Of a DNA stretch of 64,000 nt, positions 62,050-64,000 are shown in pieces. Where the stretch lies: NCBI GenBank assembly GCA_028829895.1, contig CM054183.1:69935071-69999070 (forward strand), given 5' to 3'. The notes below the pieces were generated by a model, which saw only the letters and a program-made list of their open reading frames with translations, did no database searches and was not told where the DNA came from. Numbering within the stretch: the stretch's first letter is position 1; each line of letters starts with the position of its first letter. A program made the position numbers and the translations under genes. This stretch comes from Sinotaia quadrata. Lineage: Eukaryota > Mollusca > Gastropoda > Architaenioglossa > Viviparidae.

Positions 62050-62340
62050 CAATGTAATTATTTAGGAAATGACGCGTGACAAAGACTATGTGGAGATAAT
62101 GACGTCATGATTTCACACTTATCTGGTTAAAAGGTAACTTGGCTCCATCTCCATCGAGCGACTTCTCCTTTTCTTCCTCTCATTAACAAAATGACAAGTA
62201 CAATTTCTTCTTTGTAACACGGACCTCAGACCATAGTTTCTACCCGACAACCATCTCTTCATTGCTAAAGGAATTTGGCCGAGTGCAAAGTGAGAAACAA
62301 TGAAATCCCACCACCTGCATATAACTCGTTATACACTTGT
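62050..62340. promoter_or_regulatory. Unique island with a full CRE
   Basis: TGACGTCA at 62100-62107, near gacgcgtgac and an E-box (caccacctgcat) at about 62310. Repeat-free among arrays. Candidate enhancer by composition only. Confidence 0.3.
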
Positions 62341-62634
62341 GTTGTGAAATTTCTCTCTCTCCTTTTCCACTCTCCCTTCTCTCACACACAAATTATATAT
62401 ATTCAATGAAATCACAATAAAAAGAGTAAACTTAAAAATACCCGCATACAATTATGAAATGTTCCAGTGTTCAAATGTACTATCTCTAATGATATAAATA
62501 TAATCGTATAGATGTAGGAATAAATTCATTTTAATAAATCTGAAACTGTCCTTATGCCTTCAATTTAAAGTCGTAATAGGAAAACTCAGAAGCAGAAATT
62601 TTGTATTGAGCCAGACATAAATAACACAAGACTA

Positions 62635-62915
62635 AACAATGGAACATTAAAAGTCTTGCACAAGAGAAAACAATAGAACACTAAAAGTCTGCAAGAGACA
62701 AAACAATGGAACACTAAAAGTCTTGCAAGAGACAAAACAATGGAACTTTACAAGTCTTGCACAAGACAATGGAACATTAAAAGTCTTGCACAAGACAAAA
62801 CAAGGGAACATTAAAGTCTTGCACAAGACAAGACAATGGAACATTAAAAGTCTTGCAAGAGACAAAAAATGGAACATTAAAAGTCTTGCACAAGACAAGA
62901 CAATGGAACATTAAA
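62635..62915. repeat. Minisatellite, about 33-bp unit, 9 copies
   Basis: Core ggaacattaaaagtcttgca, with small indels between units. It ends where the gypsy remnant begins. Confidence 0.93.
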
Positions 62916-62919
62916 AGAG

Positions 62920-63780
62920 ATTAATGACAAGTTAAAGCTAGACATTATTGAACCTGCAAATTAATTGTACAGTGCACCGATATTGTTAATCCAACAGAAA
63001 GATGGAAGTAATCAGTTTTGCGAAGATTATCAAAAATTAAATTGCATGACAGTTCCTATGTTGAGGCTTTATCTGATCTAGAACTTATATTTGTCAAAGT
63101 GGCAAACACTATGTACTTTTCTAAACTTGACTTTGCGAATGGCTACTGGCAGGTCAATGTCACTGAGAGTGACAGGCATAAATTGGCATTTTCAACTTCA
63201 GTGGGAATGTATCAATTTAAAGTGATGCCGTTTGGATTGATGAATGCGCCGTGCGTATTCACACACATGATGCATAAGTTTGCTGAACCGGTGAGTGATA
63301 GAGGTCTGTATAACTTTATGGATGACCTATTGTTAGCAACTGAGACATGGGACAACCATTTATTGTTACTGTCAGATGTTCTGAAAAGACTGAGAGATGG
63401 GACTGATTGCTAGACCCACAAAATGTTGTATAGGGTTTAAGACTGAATTTCCTAAGTCACTCGATCATTTCAGGCATTATTGCACCAGACAAAGCAAAAG
63501 TAGAACTACAAAATACTCCAAGAACACAACGGAACCTTGTTTTCCGTTGCTTACAGAAACAGAAAACTAAGCAAAACAGAAAGAAACTACTCTGTTTCTG
63601 AAAAATAACGTTTTCTAGATTTCACCAGTACCTGTATGGTAGAAAGTTTACTCTGGAAACCAATCATGAGGCACCATGTTTGTGCCCACCTTATGTGATG
63701 GTCACTGTTCATACAAGAGTATCAAATGGTGATATCAGGTAGTAAAAATCTTATTTCTGATTATCTGACTTGGAACAAGG
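62920..63780 (+). pseudogene. Ty3/gypsy-like reverse transcriptase and RNase H remnant
   Basis: Fragments in changing frames: a KDGSNQFCEDYQKLN block (after a TAA at 62962), then YFSKLDFANGYWQVNV, VMPFGLMNAPCVF and NFMDDLLL (the catalytic FMDD box) of reverse transcriptase, then ARPTKCCIGFK in another frame, and farther on YGRKFTLETNHEAP of RNase H. At least three frame changes and stops. The order matches Ty3/gypsy pol. The long 3' part (integrase) is absent. Dead copy. Confidence 0.88.
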
Positions 63781-63893
63781 TGAAACACACTGCTGAGTAT
63801 TATTTGATTTGGTGATTCATGAATTGGAAGCTGTATTGTAAATAGAAAACTTATATTTGTGTAACTAACTTTTGAGCAAGTATAGTCTTAAGC

Positions 63894-64000
63894 ATGGGGG
63901 TGTCATATGATGGGAATTCTCTCACATAGTTGTGTATAAACTTTCAAATTTTGATTTGTAATTTGTAAATGGGGGTGTCATATGATGGGAATTCTCTCAC
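63894..64000 (+). repeat. Duplicated ATGGGGG/TGTCATATG... block, possible LTR edge
   Basis: ATGGGGG followed by TGTCATATGATGGGAATTC occurs at 63894 and again about 75 bases later, running off the window. A G-rich tract directly before TG is what a polypurine tract next to an LTR start looks like, and the position downstream of the gypsy pol remnant fits. The second LTR is not visible. Confidence 0.4.

Overview
The window is eukaryotic, AT-rich and intron-rich nuclear DNA. The non-LTR retrotransposon tail, the hAT-type miniature element, the Ty3/gypsy remnants and the load of short-period minisatellites suggest a lophotrochozoan, most likely a mollusc. That taxon is inferred from style and was not tested by a search.

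The left 29.5 kb holds one well-supported gene on the + strand: an ortholog of the Rho GTPase-activating protein ARHGAP6. Twelve coding exons (1013-2419, 11056-11212, 13793-13921, 14566-14707, 16812-16908, 17960-18116, 19621-19676, 21233-21383, 22780-22931, 24207-24389, 26678-26775, 28701-29469) join in consistent phase to about 1165 codons. The product has a long Ser-rich N-terminus, a complete RhoGAP domain with the arginine finger (R705), and a C-terminus ending in a WQRERW block and a class I PDZ ligand, ETLV. Two further phase-0/0 open segments in the first intron (3305-3457, 10369-10551) could be cassette exons. A polyadenylation signal lies 44 bases after the stop.

The right 34 kb is mostly intergenic: minisatellites, microsatellites and decayed mobile elements. 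These are a polyA retroposon at 33.2 kb, a gypsy integrase remnant at 33.8-34.3 kb, a LINE 3' end at 39 kb, an intact 196-bp hAT-type MITE at 53.3 kb, and a decayed gypsy RT/RNase H with a possible LTR edge at the right end. One short open exon (48023-48147) encodes a signal peptide and ends in a good splice donor, so it looks like the first exon of a secreted or membrane protein whose other exons were not found. Several unique, less AT-rich islands (36.5, 45.4, 46.3, 52.5, 57.7-58.2 and 62.1 kb) may be conserved regulatory DNA.

The most unusual feature is the relation between minisatellites and splice donors in the ARHGAP6-like gene. At exon 6 the exon end plus its donor is repeated about 13 times. 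At exon 10 it is repeated two to three times. At exon 11 an array of about ten units begins exactly at the donor GT, with GTGAG at nearly every unit start. Using any downstream donor would add an in-frame stop. More than 55 arrays with unit lengths of 13-76 bp were seen, and several show higher-order (dimer or pentamer) structure.
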